The notes beneath the pieces are model-generated. The model saw only the letters and a program-made list of their open reading frames with translations. It was not told the origin of the DNA and did not search any database. A program made the position numbers and the translations under genes. 25,112 nucleotides of DNA. Origin: G963674505 sp964575975 (GTDB lineage Bacteria; Desulfobacterota; Desulfobacteria; Desulfobacterales; SKZT01). Below are positions 1 through 6,983 of this stretch, one piece after another. The DNA lies in the NCBI GenBank assembly GCA_964575975.1, contig CAZNTU010000073.1, forward strand, positions 1 to 25,112, given 5' to 3'. Every line of letters begins with the position of its first letter. The stretch's first letter is position 1.

Positions 1-419
1 CTCCAAAGCCTTTTCATATATTCGGCCACAAGTCTCCGATGGCATTGCTCCGCAGCGGGCTCCCCGCACAACAGGCACGCCCGGTCGAAAAATTCGGGGG
101 CCAGTTTCTCCACGGCCCCTCTTTTTTCCAATAGTTCCCGGAACCGCCTTTCGTAATCTTCCCACTTGATTTTCTTCTTCTTGTAATCGTCCAGGATCTC
201 CTTGGTCGGGGCAAGATCGATCATGTGAACATACTCGATGTCCGCGACTCTTTGCAGGAAAAATTTCAAGTCGTCTTTTTTCGCGAACCCCGCCAACTGG
301 GACGAATTGCTTATCCGAATATCCACCACCCGTTTTACGCCCGCGCTCTGCAAAAGCTTGAAGAACTTTTCCGCGGACTTCTGGGTGTACCCTATCGTAA
401 ACACCTTTATCGTTTTCAC
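1..419 (-). CDS. DUF488 family protein (second of a tandem pair), cut by window edge
   Basis: Reading leftwards from a GTG start, the protein begins MKTIKVFTIGYTQKSAEKFF and shows the DUF488 signatures: TIGYT near the N-terminus, VVDIR about residue 33, and a late cysteine/histidine motif, CLLCGEPAAEQCHRRL. The 3' end lies beyond base 1, so only about 139 codons are visible. The GTG shares one base with the TAG stop of the upstream DUF488 gene (TAGTG), so translation is probably coupled, and a purine-rich AGGAAGAGAA stretch precedes it. DUF488 proteins have no firmly established biochemistry. The Cys/His motif suggests metal or nucleotide chemistry, but that is inference. It is clearly different in sequence from its upstream paralogue, so this is an old pair rather than a recent duplication. 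Confidence 0.85.
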   Translation of the reverse strand, partial: MKTIKVFTIGYTQKSAEKFFKLLQSAGVKRVVDIRISNSSQLAGFAKKDDLKFFLQRVADIEYVHMIDLAPTKEILDDYKKKKIKWEDYERRFRELLEKRGAVEKLAPEFFDRACLLCGEPAAEQCHRRLVAEYMKRLW

Positions 420-1024
420 TATTCGTTCTCTTCCTCGTCTTCCCCTTTTTCGGGTCGATAGGCGATCTTCTCGCCCTGAATCCTGTAAGCCTTCGCGATC
501 AACTCTTCCGGAGTCTCGAAAAGCTGAAGCGCCGGGATCTTCAAATGGTCCATGAGCCTCTTCTCCGAATCCGCCAGCGATTCCAACCCGCCATCCTCCA
601 AGATGTGCGCGATATTCCATCCCATGTCCCTGATGTTGCGGCACACGAGAATCATCCTGTGGCAGGCGATCGGGTCCTTCTCGGCGCACATCAGGGCGAT
701 CCGATGGGTTTCCAGTCCCTTTTCCAACCGCTTTATCCCCTGCTTGAAAACGTCGGTCTTCGCCAGCCTTTCGTAGCTTGCCCGCCCGTTTACATAGCAG
801 GAACGGTCGTCGCTCCTGGGCCCCAGCTCCCTTCCCAAAAACACGTACGCGATGCCGTCCCCTTTCAGGGTCTTTTGAATGTTTTCCTTGTTATATTGGG
901 GATTGAATTTGCTGAAGGGACTCGAACGCACGTCGGCCACGGCGGACACGCCGTGCTTGTTCAACAGCCCCGTGAAAATTTCCTCGGAATGCGTCGAGTG
1001 TCCTATGGTAAACAAATCCTTCAT
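419..1024 (-). CDS. DUF488 family protein (first of a tandem pair)
   Basis: A 201-residue protein with the full DUF488 pattern: FTIGHSTHSEEIF at the N-terminus, VADVRSSPFSKFNPQYN about residues 30-46, a GIAYVFLGRELGPR block, and ALMCAEKDPIACHR about residues 109-122. The C-terminus is an acidic tail (GEDEEENE). It starts at an ATG 15 bases after the RecQ stop codon. The only good Shine-Dalgarno-like GGAG lies inside the end of the RecQ gene, about 20 bases away, so coupling to RecQ translation is likely. It ends in a one-base overlap with the second DUF488 gene. Family membership is secure. The function is not known, and its place in an operon with two helicase-type ATPases suggests a nucleic-acid-related role (inference). 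Confidence 0.9.
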   Translation of the reverse strand: MKDLFTIGHSTHSEEIFTGLLNKHGVSAVADVRSSPFSKFNPQYNKENIQKTLKGDGIAYVFLGRELGPRSDDRSCYVNGRASYERLAKTDVFKQGIKRLEKGLETHRIALMCAEKDPIACHRMILVCRNIRDMGWNIAHILEDGGLESLADSEKRLMDHLKIPALQLFETPEELIAKAYRIQGEKIAYRPEKGEDEEENE

Positions 1025-1039
1025 GGCGTTTCGAACGAT

Positions 1040-3784
1040 CTAAATCTCCAAGTTAATGACGGCCGCCGCCAGTTTATAGCAATAACCGTGAAAGGGTTCG
1101 CCAAGGCTGACGGTCACGTACACGTCGTCGTTTTGCGCCGGGTAGTCCCCCAGCGGCTGCTCCAGGAAATAGCCTTCCATCTCCGGGTCCGTAGAGTACA
1201 GGCAATACGTTTCCCCTTTGTAGCTGAATTCGACTCTGACCTTTTTAAGAAGCCTCGCGTCTTCGCAAACCACCACGGTCAAGTTTTCCGGCCTGATCAA
1301 GTAAAGCGATCCGTCGATTTTTTCCTTGGCCATATCGACCGGGACGCGGTCGTTCTTCCCCGACCAACTGTGGTATCCGTCGATCCATAGACCTTCCGGC
1401 CCGTCGATCAACCTTTCCAATCCGGACATGGGAAACCCGCCCGTCCTTTTCCACGCCTCGTCCGAAATCGAATAGTTTTCGGTCTGGTAATCCTTCGGGT
1501 CCGGGCTTTTCAACGGTATCTCCAAAATGTCTAAAGGCCTTGGCGTTCTCCCGCCTTCGACCATCGTGCATTTCACCGTCAGTTCCCCCGTTTCCCGATC
1601 GCTCACCGGCCTTACCCATTTTCCAATCCTGTTTTCGATCAGCTCTTTTCCCGCGACGCAGCATCCGCTGTATTTTCTGGAATTGGCGAGACAGACGATT
1701 TTTCCGGCCGGAGCCGCCGCGATTTTCTGGTCCAATGAGTCTTCAAGAGTCTCGGAGCCTCGAAGGCTTAGATAATAAAGCCTCAGCCGGTGAAGGTCCT
1801 CGTACGATACGCGTTCCCTTAACGCTTCGAAAACGGGCTTGAGCCTGTATGCGCCAAGCTCTTCGAAAACATCCAGCGCCTCCCTTTCTTGCTCCTCGGA
1901 AACGGCGGCCAAATTCCGGAAACCTTCCGGAGGAAGCCGATGCCCGTCCTTTAAATAATCGTAAAGATTGCTCAGAACGGTGGATTCCTTGACCTTGTAA
2001 AAATCCGCAAGCCATTCCACCGATTTTCCGGAGGCGAACGCCTCGCCTACCTCGACGTACCTTTTCTTTACGGGCGACGGAACCGTTTGTTTCGTGGAGA
2101 CCGTCCTCGAGACCGCGACCTCCTCGATGCCCCGCTCGCGGCAATACGCTTTGATTTCGTCCAAGAAAACGGGGCCGTAGTTTTCCAGTTTCATCTTTCC
2201 GACCCCGTGGATTTTTTCGAGGCTTTCCATACTTTGCGGAAAAGAAGTGGCCATCTCTATCAGGGTTTTGTCTGGAAAAACGACGTAAGGGGGCACCTGC
2301 GCCTCGTCGGCTAGGAATTTGCGCAATTTTCTGAGCAACTGGAACAACGCGTCGTCGAAATCCCCTTTTTCTTCGGCGTCGTTCCGCGCCCCGGATTCCG
2401 GCACTTCCTTCACCAAGTATCCCCAGACTTTCTCCTTTCCCCGAAGCACGGCCCACCCTTTTTCGGTAACCTTGATGCTTCCGTATTGCGTATCCTGGAC
2501 CATGAACCCCTTGTCCAGGAAACTCCGGGAAAGCCGAAGCCACTGGCCCTTGGAAATGTCCGTCCCGATGTTGTACGTGGAGAGCTTGTCGTGGCCGAAC
2601 TTCAATACCTTTTGAGCCTTGGAGCCCCTCAGCACGTCGATGACGTGGTTGGCGCCGAACAGCTGGCCCGTGCGCAGGACGCAGGACAAGAACTTCTGGG
2701 CCGGTATGGTGATGTCCTCCAAATCCTTTCGGTCCGCGACGCAGTTGTCGCACATGCCGCAATTCTCGAGTTCGTACTTCTGGCCGAAATAGGCAAGAAG
2801 CGGCCGTCTGCGGCACTCCTCGGTCTGCGCGTATTTCAGCAGGGCCTGCAGGTGGGCAAGGGCGACCCGCCTTTCGCCCGGGTCTAGTCCCTTTTCGATG
2901 AAATGGCGGACCTTCCGAATGTCGCCGTAGCCCAATAGCAAGAGGCAGCGAGCCGGAAGTCCGTCGCGGCCGGCGCGGCCGATTTCCTGGTAATAGTGCT
3001 CGAGGGTCTTGGGAAGGTCGAAGTGAATCACGAACCGGATGTTCGGCTTGTCGATGCCCATGCCGAACGCGATAGTCGCGACCACGATCCGGACGTCGTC
3101 CCGTATGAACCGCTCCTGGTTTCCTGCCCGCTCCGCGTCAGTCAAACCGGCGTGATAGGGAAGAGCCGAGATCCCCTCCTCCTCCAGCCACCCGTGCAGG
3201 GCGTCCACCTGTTTTCGCGTGAAGCAGTACACGATCCCGGACTCGTCGGGGAATTTTCCGATGAAATCGAGCACCTGTCCCCACGGGTTTTCCTTGGGAC
3301 GGACCTCCAAGAACAAGTTTTCGCGATCGAAACTGGCGACGAACTCTCTGGCGTTCGAAAAACCGAGGCTTTCCTTGATGTCCTCCCGCACACGGGGAGT
3401 CGCCGTCGCCGTGAACGCCGCGCAGACCGCGTCGGGAAAAAAGCCCCGGACTTCGTTCAAACGCCGGTATTCCGGCCGGAAATCGTGCCCCCAGAACGAA
3501 ATGCAATGGGCTTCGTCTATGGCGAAACAATCGATGCGAAGGGTTTTCAGGAACTCGAGAAGGTTCGGTTTCACGAGGGACTCCGGGGCCGAGTAGAGAA
3601 GACGGGCCTCGCCCCTTCGTATTCTTTCGACGTTTGCGCGGTAGACGTCCGGGGTCAGGGACGAGTTCAGAATCGCGACGGGCGCGCCCACCTGCCTCAG
3701 CTGGTCCACCTGGTCCTTCATCAGCGATATGAGGGGGGACACCACGATGGTAAGGCCGTCGCGAAGCAGCGCCGGAATCTGGTA
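1040..3784 (-). CDS. recQ: RecQ-family ATP-dependent DNA helicase with C-terminal dual-OB-like domain, 5' end lost in gap
   Basis: The 914 visible residues start at YQIPALL, just after where Walker A would be; roughly the first 45-55 residues lie in the gap. Visible motifs, in order: SPLISLMKDQVDQL (Ia), FAIDEAHCISFWGHDFRPEY (motif II plus the aromatic-rich loop), FTATATPRV (III), IVYCFTRK (IV), VVATIAFGMGIDKPNIRFV (V) and YYQEIGRAGRDG (VI). A zinc-binding region (CRRRPLLAYFG then CGMCDNC), an HRDC domain about residues 500-570 (FPDKTLIEMA, IHGVGKMKLENYG) and a helix-turn-helix about 600-650 follow. The last 220 residues, from KIVCLANSRK onward, are not part of ordinary RecQ. They match what I recall as the 'dual OB' domain, from memory and unverified. 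RecQ enzymes unwind DNA 3' to 5'. The gene sits between the SNF2 gene and the DUF488 pair in one direction. Confidence 0.93.
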   Translation of the reverse strand, partial: YQIPALLRDGLTIVVSPLISLMKDQVDQLRQVGAPVAILNSSLTPDVYRANVERIRRGEARLLYSAPESLVKPNLLEFLKTLRIDCFAIDEAHCISFWGHDFRPEYRRLNEVRGFFPDAVCAAFTATATPRVREDIKESLGFSNAREFVASFDRENLFLEVRPKENPWGQVLDFIGKFPDESGIVYCFTRKQVDALHGWLEEEGISALPYHAGLTDAERAGNQERFIRDDVRIVVATIAFGMGIDKPNIRFVIHFDLPKTLEHYYQEIGRAGRDGLPARCLLLLGYGDIRKVRHFIEKGLDPGERRVALAHLQALLKYAQTEECRRRPLLAYFGQKYELENCGMCDNCVADRKDLEDITIPAQKFLSCVLRTGQLFGANHVIDVLRGSKAQKVLKFGHDKLSTYNIGTDISKGQWLRLSRSFLDKGFMVQDTQYGSIKVTEKGWAVLRGKEKVWGYLVKEVPESGARNDAEEKGDFDDALFQLLRKLRKFLADEAQVPPYVVFPDKTLIEMATSFPQSMESLEKIHGVGKMKLENYGPVFLDEIKAYCRERGIEEVAVSRTVSTKQTVPSPVKKRYVEVGEAFASGKSVEWLADFYKVKESTVLSNLYDYLKDGHRLPPEGFRNLAAVSEEQEREALDVFEELGAYRLKPVFEALRERVSYEDLHRLRLYYLSLRGSETLEDSLDQKIAAAPAGKIVCLANSRKYSGCCVAGKELIENRIGKWVRPVSDRETGELTVKCTMVEGGRTPRPLDILEIPLKSPDPKDYQTENYSISDEAWKRTGGFPMSGLERLIDGPEGLWIDGYHSWSGKNDRVPVDMAKEKIDGSLYLIRPENLTVVVCEDARLLKKVRVEFSYKGETYCLYSTDPEMEGYFLEQPLGDYPAQNDDVYVTVSLGEPFHGYCYKLAAAVINLEI

Positions 3785-3884
3785 NNNNNNNNNNNNNNNN
3801 NNNNNNNNNNNNNNNNNNNNNNNNNNNNNNNNNNNNNNNNNNNNNNNNNNNNNNNNNNNNNNNNNNNNNNNNNNNNNNNNNNNN
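3785..3884. other. Scaffold gap (100 N)
   Basis: A run of exactly 100 N, the conventional placeholder for unknown length. The SNF2 C-terminus with its stop and the RecQ N-terminus with its Walker A motif and start must both lie here. The RecQ part alone needs about 140-160 bases, so the real gap is longer than 100 bases. Confidence 0.99.
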
Positions 3885-5985
3885 CGGATGGCCGCGATTC
3901 GGGAATCGCTTCCAGCGGCTCCTCGCCCATCATGGCCCGCAACTTGTTCAGCATCTCCTGCCGCTTCTCCCGGGAGAACATGACCGTGTCGTCCCCCCCG
4001 TCGAAAACGCCCTTGAAAAGATCGTTCTTGAGCTTCAACCCCGCCATGATGCTCTCTTCGATGCTCCCCTTGGTGATCAGGTTTACCACGTTGACGCACC
4101 TGCTTTTCTGCCCTATCCGGTTGACGCGCCCGATCCGCTGGTGTACCTTCGCCGGGTTCCACGGCAGCTCGAAATTGACTACGCAGTCCGCCGCCTGAAG
4201 GTTCAAGCCCGTGCCGCCCGCGTCGGTCGAAAGAAACACCTTGCATGCGGGGTTGTTCGCGAATTCGTCGATCAGCGCCTGCCGCTTGTGTACCGGCACC
4301 TTCCCGGAAAGCTCCACGTACGGAATCGCCGCCTTCGACAAATGCTTGGCGATCAAAAAGGTCATGGTGGTCCACTCGCTGAAAATCACGGTCTTGCGGT
4401 TGTTCTGGACAACCAGCTCGTCCAGGATGCTCTCCAGCTCCTTCAGCTTCGGCGAAACGTTGGTCTTTCTGTCGATCAGGTAGGTGGAGTCGCAAACCCT
4501 TCGCATGCACAGCAGAAGCTCCTGCATGCGGCGGATGTCCATGGGCGTCAGGAACTTCTTGTTCAGTATGGGCAGGAGCGCGGCCCTGTAGCTGTTGTGA
4601 TAGTCCGCCTGCTCGGGGGCGAGGTCTAGATAATAGTTGTTTGTGATTTCGTCGGGAAGCTCGGACAGGACGTCCTCCTTGCGCCTTCTGATCACGACGG
4701 GCTTGATTTTCTCGTGGAGCAGGTCGAGATTGGCGTAACCCATGATTCGTCCTTTTTTGTCCTTGCTCAGGAGAAAATGGTCGGCCGCGAATTTCCACAG
4801 GGGTGCCAGCAGATTGGGGTCCAGGAACTGAACGATGGAATAGACGTCCTCCAGCTTGTTCTCCAGAGGCGTGCCGGTCAGCACCAGCGCGTGCTTCCTG
4901 GGAATGCTCTTCACCTTGTCCGCGGTCTTGGTCTCGAAATTCTTGATCCGCTGTGCTTCGTCCAGAATCACCAGATCGGGATTGAAATCGGCCAGGATTT
5001 TATCGTCCCTCAGCACGGCCTCGTAATTGGTGATTTTAAACAGGGCGTCCCGGTCGTACCCTTCCCTCCTCCGCGACTGGTTTCCCGCGATCACTTCGGC
5101 CTTTTCGTCGGTAAACCGCTCGATCTCCCGCTTCCACTGCTCCTTCAAGGAAGCCATGGTGATCACCAGGACCTTGTCGAAACCGAACGTCTCCTTCTTC
5201 AGAATCGCCAGCGCAATAGCCTGGAGGGTCTTTCCGAGTCCCATCTCGTCGCCGATCAGCACCGCATTTTTGAAAAGGCCGAANNNNNNNNNNNNNNNNN
5301 NNNNNNNNNNNNNNNNNNNNNNNNNNNNNNNNNNNNNNNNNNNNNNNNNNNNNNNNNNNNNNNNNNNNNNNNNNNNNNNNNNNTCGCTCAGAAAAACGAG
5401 GTGCTTGCAGATATTCAGCCGGTTCGTGTCGAAATCCGGGCACGAGCAATGCCCGGCGCCCGTCGCGGGATCGTGCAGCGTGACGGCGTATTGTTTCTTC
5501 TTGGGCGTCTCCAGCAGATGAACACCCTTGTACATGTCCCCCAGGGTGACCTTGAATTCCTCTTGCTTTGCCCGCTTTCTCCGGTCTTCGACAGCCTGCT
5601 CCCGGATTTCCTCGGCCGTAAGATAAAGCCGCCCGTCGCCGGCATCCTCCCACTGTTCCTCGACGGCTTCGGCGGCTTCCTTTAACCCCTCTCCCTTCCG
5701 GCCCTCCAAGCGGTCCAGCACGTCCAGGAGAACCGCGACCGCGTGCTTGCACCCCTTTCCGGGATAGGGACAGTCGCAGGAACTGTTCAACCCGTCGCTC
5801 AAGAGCTGCACTCTGGTGACGTAATCGCCGTAGGTGCCGTCGATTTCGTACACGAACCGCCCGTTCTCGGGGTCGGATTCGGTGCAGATAAACGAACCGT
5901 TTTCGTAAATCCCCACGCCCCGCTGGTAGATAACATCCGAAAACGCGACCCTGCTTCGAATATATTCGGGCGACAAACGAACCAT
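3885..5985 (-). CDS. SWIM zinc-finger SNF2-family DNA-dependent ATPase, interrupted by a gap, 3' end in another gap
   Basis: Starts at an ATG with AGGGAG eight bases upstream. The N-terminal 200 residues (5384-5985) carry two SWIM-type CxC...CxH motifs: CDCPYPGKGCKH about residues 70-81 and CSCPDF...NICKH about 180-196. After the gap at 5284-5383 comes the SNF2 motor: GDEMGLGKTLQAI (Walker A), ITMASLKEQWKREI (Ia), LVILDEAQRIKN (Walker B, DEAQ), LVLTGTPLENKLEDVYSI (III), VVIRRRKEDVLSELP, VIFSEWTTM (IV), STDAGGTGLNLQAAD (V) and HQRIGRVNRIGQK (VI). The C-terminus is lost in the left gap. Such proteins are ATP-driven translocases on double-stranded DNA, and SWIM fingers usually bind nucleic acid or protein. 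It is the first gene of the run leading to RecQ and the DUF488 pair. The frame agreement across the gap depends on placeholder length and proves nothing. Confidence 0.92.
5284..5383. other. Scaffold gap (100 N) inside the SNF2 gene
   Basis: A run of exactly 100 N between the second SWIM motif and the SNF2 Walker A. SWIM-SNF2 proteins normally have a longer linker here, so more than 100 bases may be missing. Both flanks clearly belong to one protein type. Confidence 0.99.
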
Positions 5986-6018
5986 GGCTCTCCCTTTCGC
6001 AATTTTGGTGTTGACGTT

Positions 6019-6061
6019 TTTAAAATCACATTTTAAAGCACAGTGGGAGGCAATATGTCAA
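6019..6061 (-). promoter_or_regulatory. Promoter with operator-like palindrome for the SNF2-RecQ-DUF488 operon
   Basis: On the minus strand a perfect TTGACA (6061-6056) is followed after 18 bases by TTTAAA (6037-6032); a TAAAAT lies two bases further on. The -10 region and probable start point lie in the perfect inverted repeat TTTAAAAT-CAC-ATTTTAAA (6019-6037, 8-base arms, 3-base spacer). The ATG of the SNF2 gene is about 35 bases further on. This layout fits a repressor-controlled sigma70-type promoter. No regulator gene is visible in the operon, so the factor is unknown. Confidence 0.6.
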
Positions 6062-6104
6062 GAATTGGTACTCGCCCCATGATCAAAGCCATGTTGCCAT
6101 GGTA

Positions 6105-6126
6105 GCGCCGCCTTCCACGGCGGCGC
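6105..6126. other. Perfect GC-rich hairpin between divergent genes
   Basis: Arms GCGCCGCC (6105-6112) and GGCGGCGC (6119-6126) pair perfectly over 8 bases around the loop TTCCAC. No T-run follows on either side, so it is not a standard intrinsic terminator. It lies between the start of the SNF2 operon and the SemiSWEET gene. A smaller palindrome, GGTTTT-A-AAAACC, lies at 6136-6148. Confidence 0.55.
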
Positions 6127-6190
6127 GCGCCTCCCGGTTTTAAAAACCTCGGCGTTTTCGCCTCATACGTTTTTTCCAACAGGGAAAATT

Positions 6191-6466
6191 ATGTCGCATC
6201 TCGAAATTCTCGGATATATCGCAGGCGCTCTGACCACGTTCAGCGCCTATCCGCAACTGCGGTATTCGTACAAAACCAAGGACGTGAAAAGCCTGAACAT
6301 CCTTTTTCTGAGCATGCTGATTGCCGGCCTCGCGTTGTGGGCGGTCTACGGCCTTTTCATCGGATCGACGCCGGTGGTCGTCTTCAACACCGCCGGGACG
6401 GCACTGTGGCTTCCGCTGTACTTGATGAAAATCAAAGACAGGGGAAATAGCGGAGGGAAAGAATAA
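6191..6466 (+). CDS. SemiSWEET-type PQ-loop (MtN3/saliva) small sugar transporter
   Basis: A 91-residue protein of the length of bacterial SemiSWEETs. The first segment contains the family signature SAYPQLRYSYKTKDVKSLN, with Pro21-Gln22 as the PQ motif. Two more hydrophobic segments follow (about residues 37-58 and 62-80), giving three transmembrane helices and a charged C-terminal tail. SemiSWEETs work as dimers in the inner membrane and pass mono- or disaccharides down their gradient. The start is set by AGGGAAAA about three bases upstream of the ATG. It is transcribed away from the SNF2 operon and looks monocistronic; nothing here identifies its substrate. Confidence 0.9.
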   Translation: MSHLEILGYIAGALTTFSAYPQLRYSYKTKDVKSLNILFLSMLIAGLALWAVYGLFIGSTPVVVFNTAGTALWLPLYLMKIKDRGNSGGKE

Positions 6467-6552
6467 AATAAAAGCATTGACCGCATGGTTTCGCCCCGGT
6501 CGGTCCCATGGCGGGTCTAACTGAAAAGTCGGCAGGGCGCTCGCATATAATA

Positions 6553-6870
6553 TTATTCGGCGGTCAATTTGGCGATATATCCGTGCTCTATGTCGTTGAA
6601 GTTCCGGCTCGAGGCGTCGTGGAATTCTTGATCGCGCAGAAGGACAGGCATGTAGAAAGGAATTTGGGTACGACATCGGGCAATCCCCGATCCTCGGGAA
6701 GCGCCGGAATCCGATTCGGCCTTGCTGCGGAACGGGCGCGACGAATCGGCCGAAAACCGTCGAAGTTGCGCTAAGAACCAGATCTTATCGAAAAAACGGA
6801 AGCGGTAAATCGCGTTGAAGAGAAGCGAGCTTTGACATATCGGGCGAGATAGCCGGGATAAATATCCTGA
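6553..6870 (-). pseudogene. Possible coding remnant in a gene-poor stretch (unidentified)
   Basis: The 517 bases from 6467 to 6983 hold no convincing intact gene. On the minus strand one frame is open for about 105 codons between a TGA (6871-6873) and a TAA (6553-6555), with no ATG until near its end. The last part reads IPFYMPVLLRDQEFHDASS then RNFNDIEHGYIAKLTAE, with codon use like nearby genes, so it may be the tail of a decayed protein. I do not recognise the family. The upstream half is low in character (many Arg, Ser, Phe) and could be non-coding. An overlapping plus-strand frame at 6508-6774 looks like an artefact. Confidence 0.25.
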
Positions 6871-6983
6871 TCATTATGGCAATCTGTAAGGCAGTGTACG
6901 TCCGAGCCCCCGAAAACGTCAAGTGCGAAATCCGCAACCGGCGGACAAGCTTTCCATTAAAGGGACCGCTCGACGCTCGAACC

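Noticed and set aside
3400..3560. Phe in the RecQ motif CISFWGHDFRP where Gln is commonest.
   Set aside because: This position varies in the family and the surrounding aromatic-rich loop is intact, so loss of activity is not implied.
1040..4798. A single 1252-residue minus-strand frame spanning the gap at 3785-3884.
   Set aside because: The part right of the gap is a wrong-frame shadow of the SNF2 gene; only 1040-3784 is RecQ. The join is an artefact of the 100-N placeholder.
6508..6774. An 88-residue plus-strand frame downstream of the SemiSWEET gene.
   Set aside because: No ribosome site, odd composition, and it lies opposite a more protein-like minus-strand segment.
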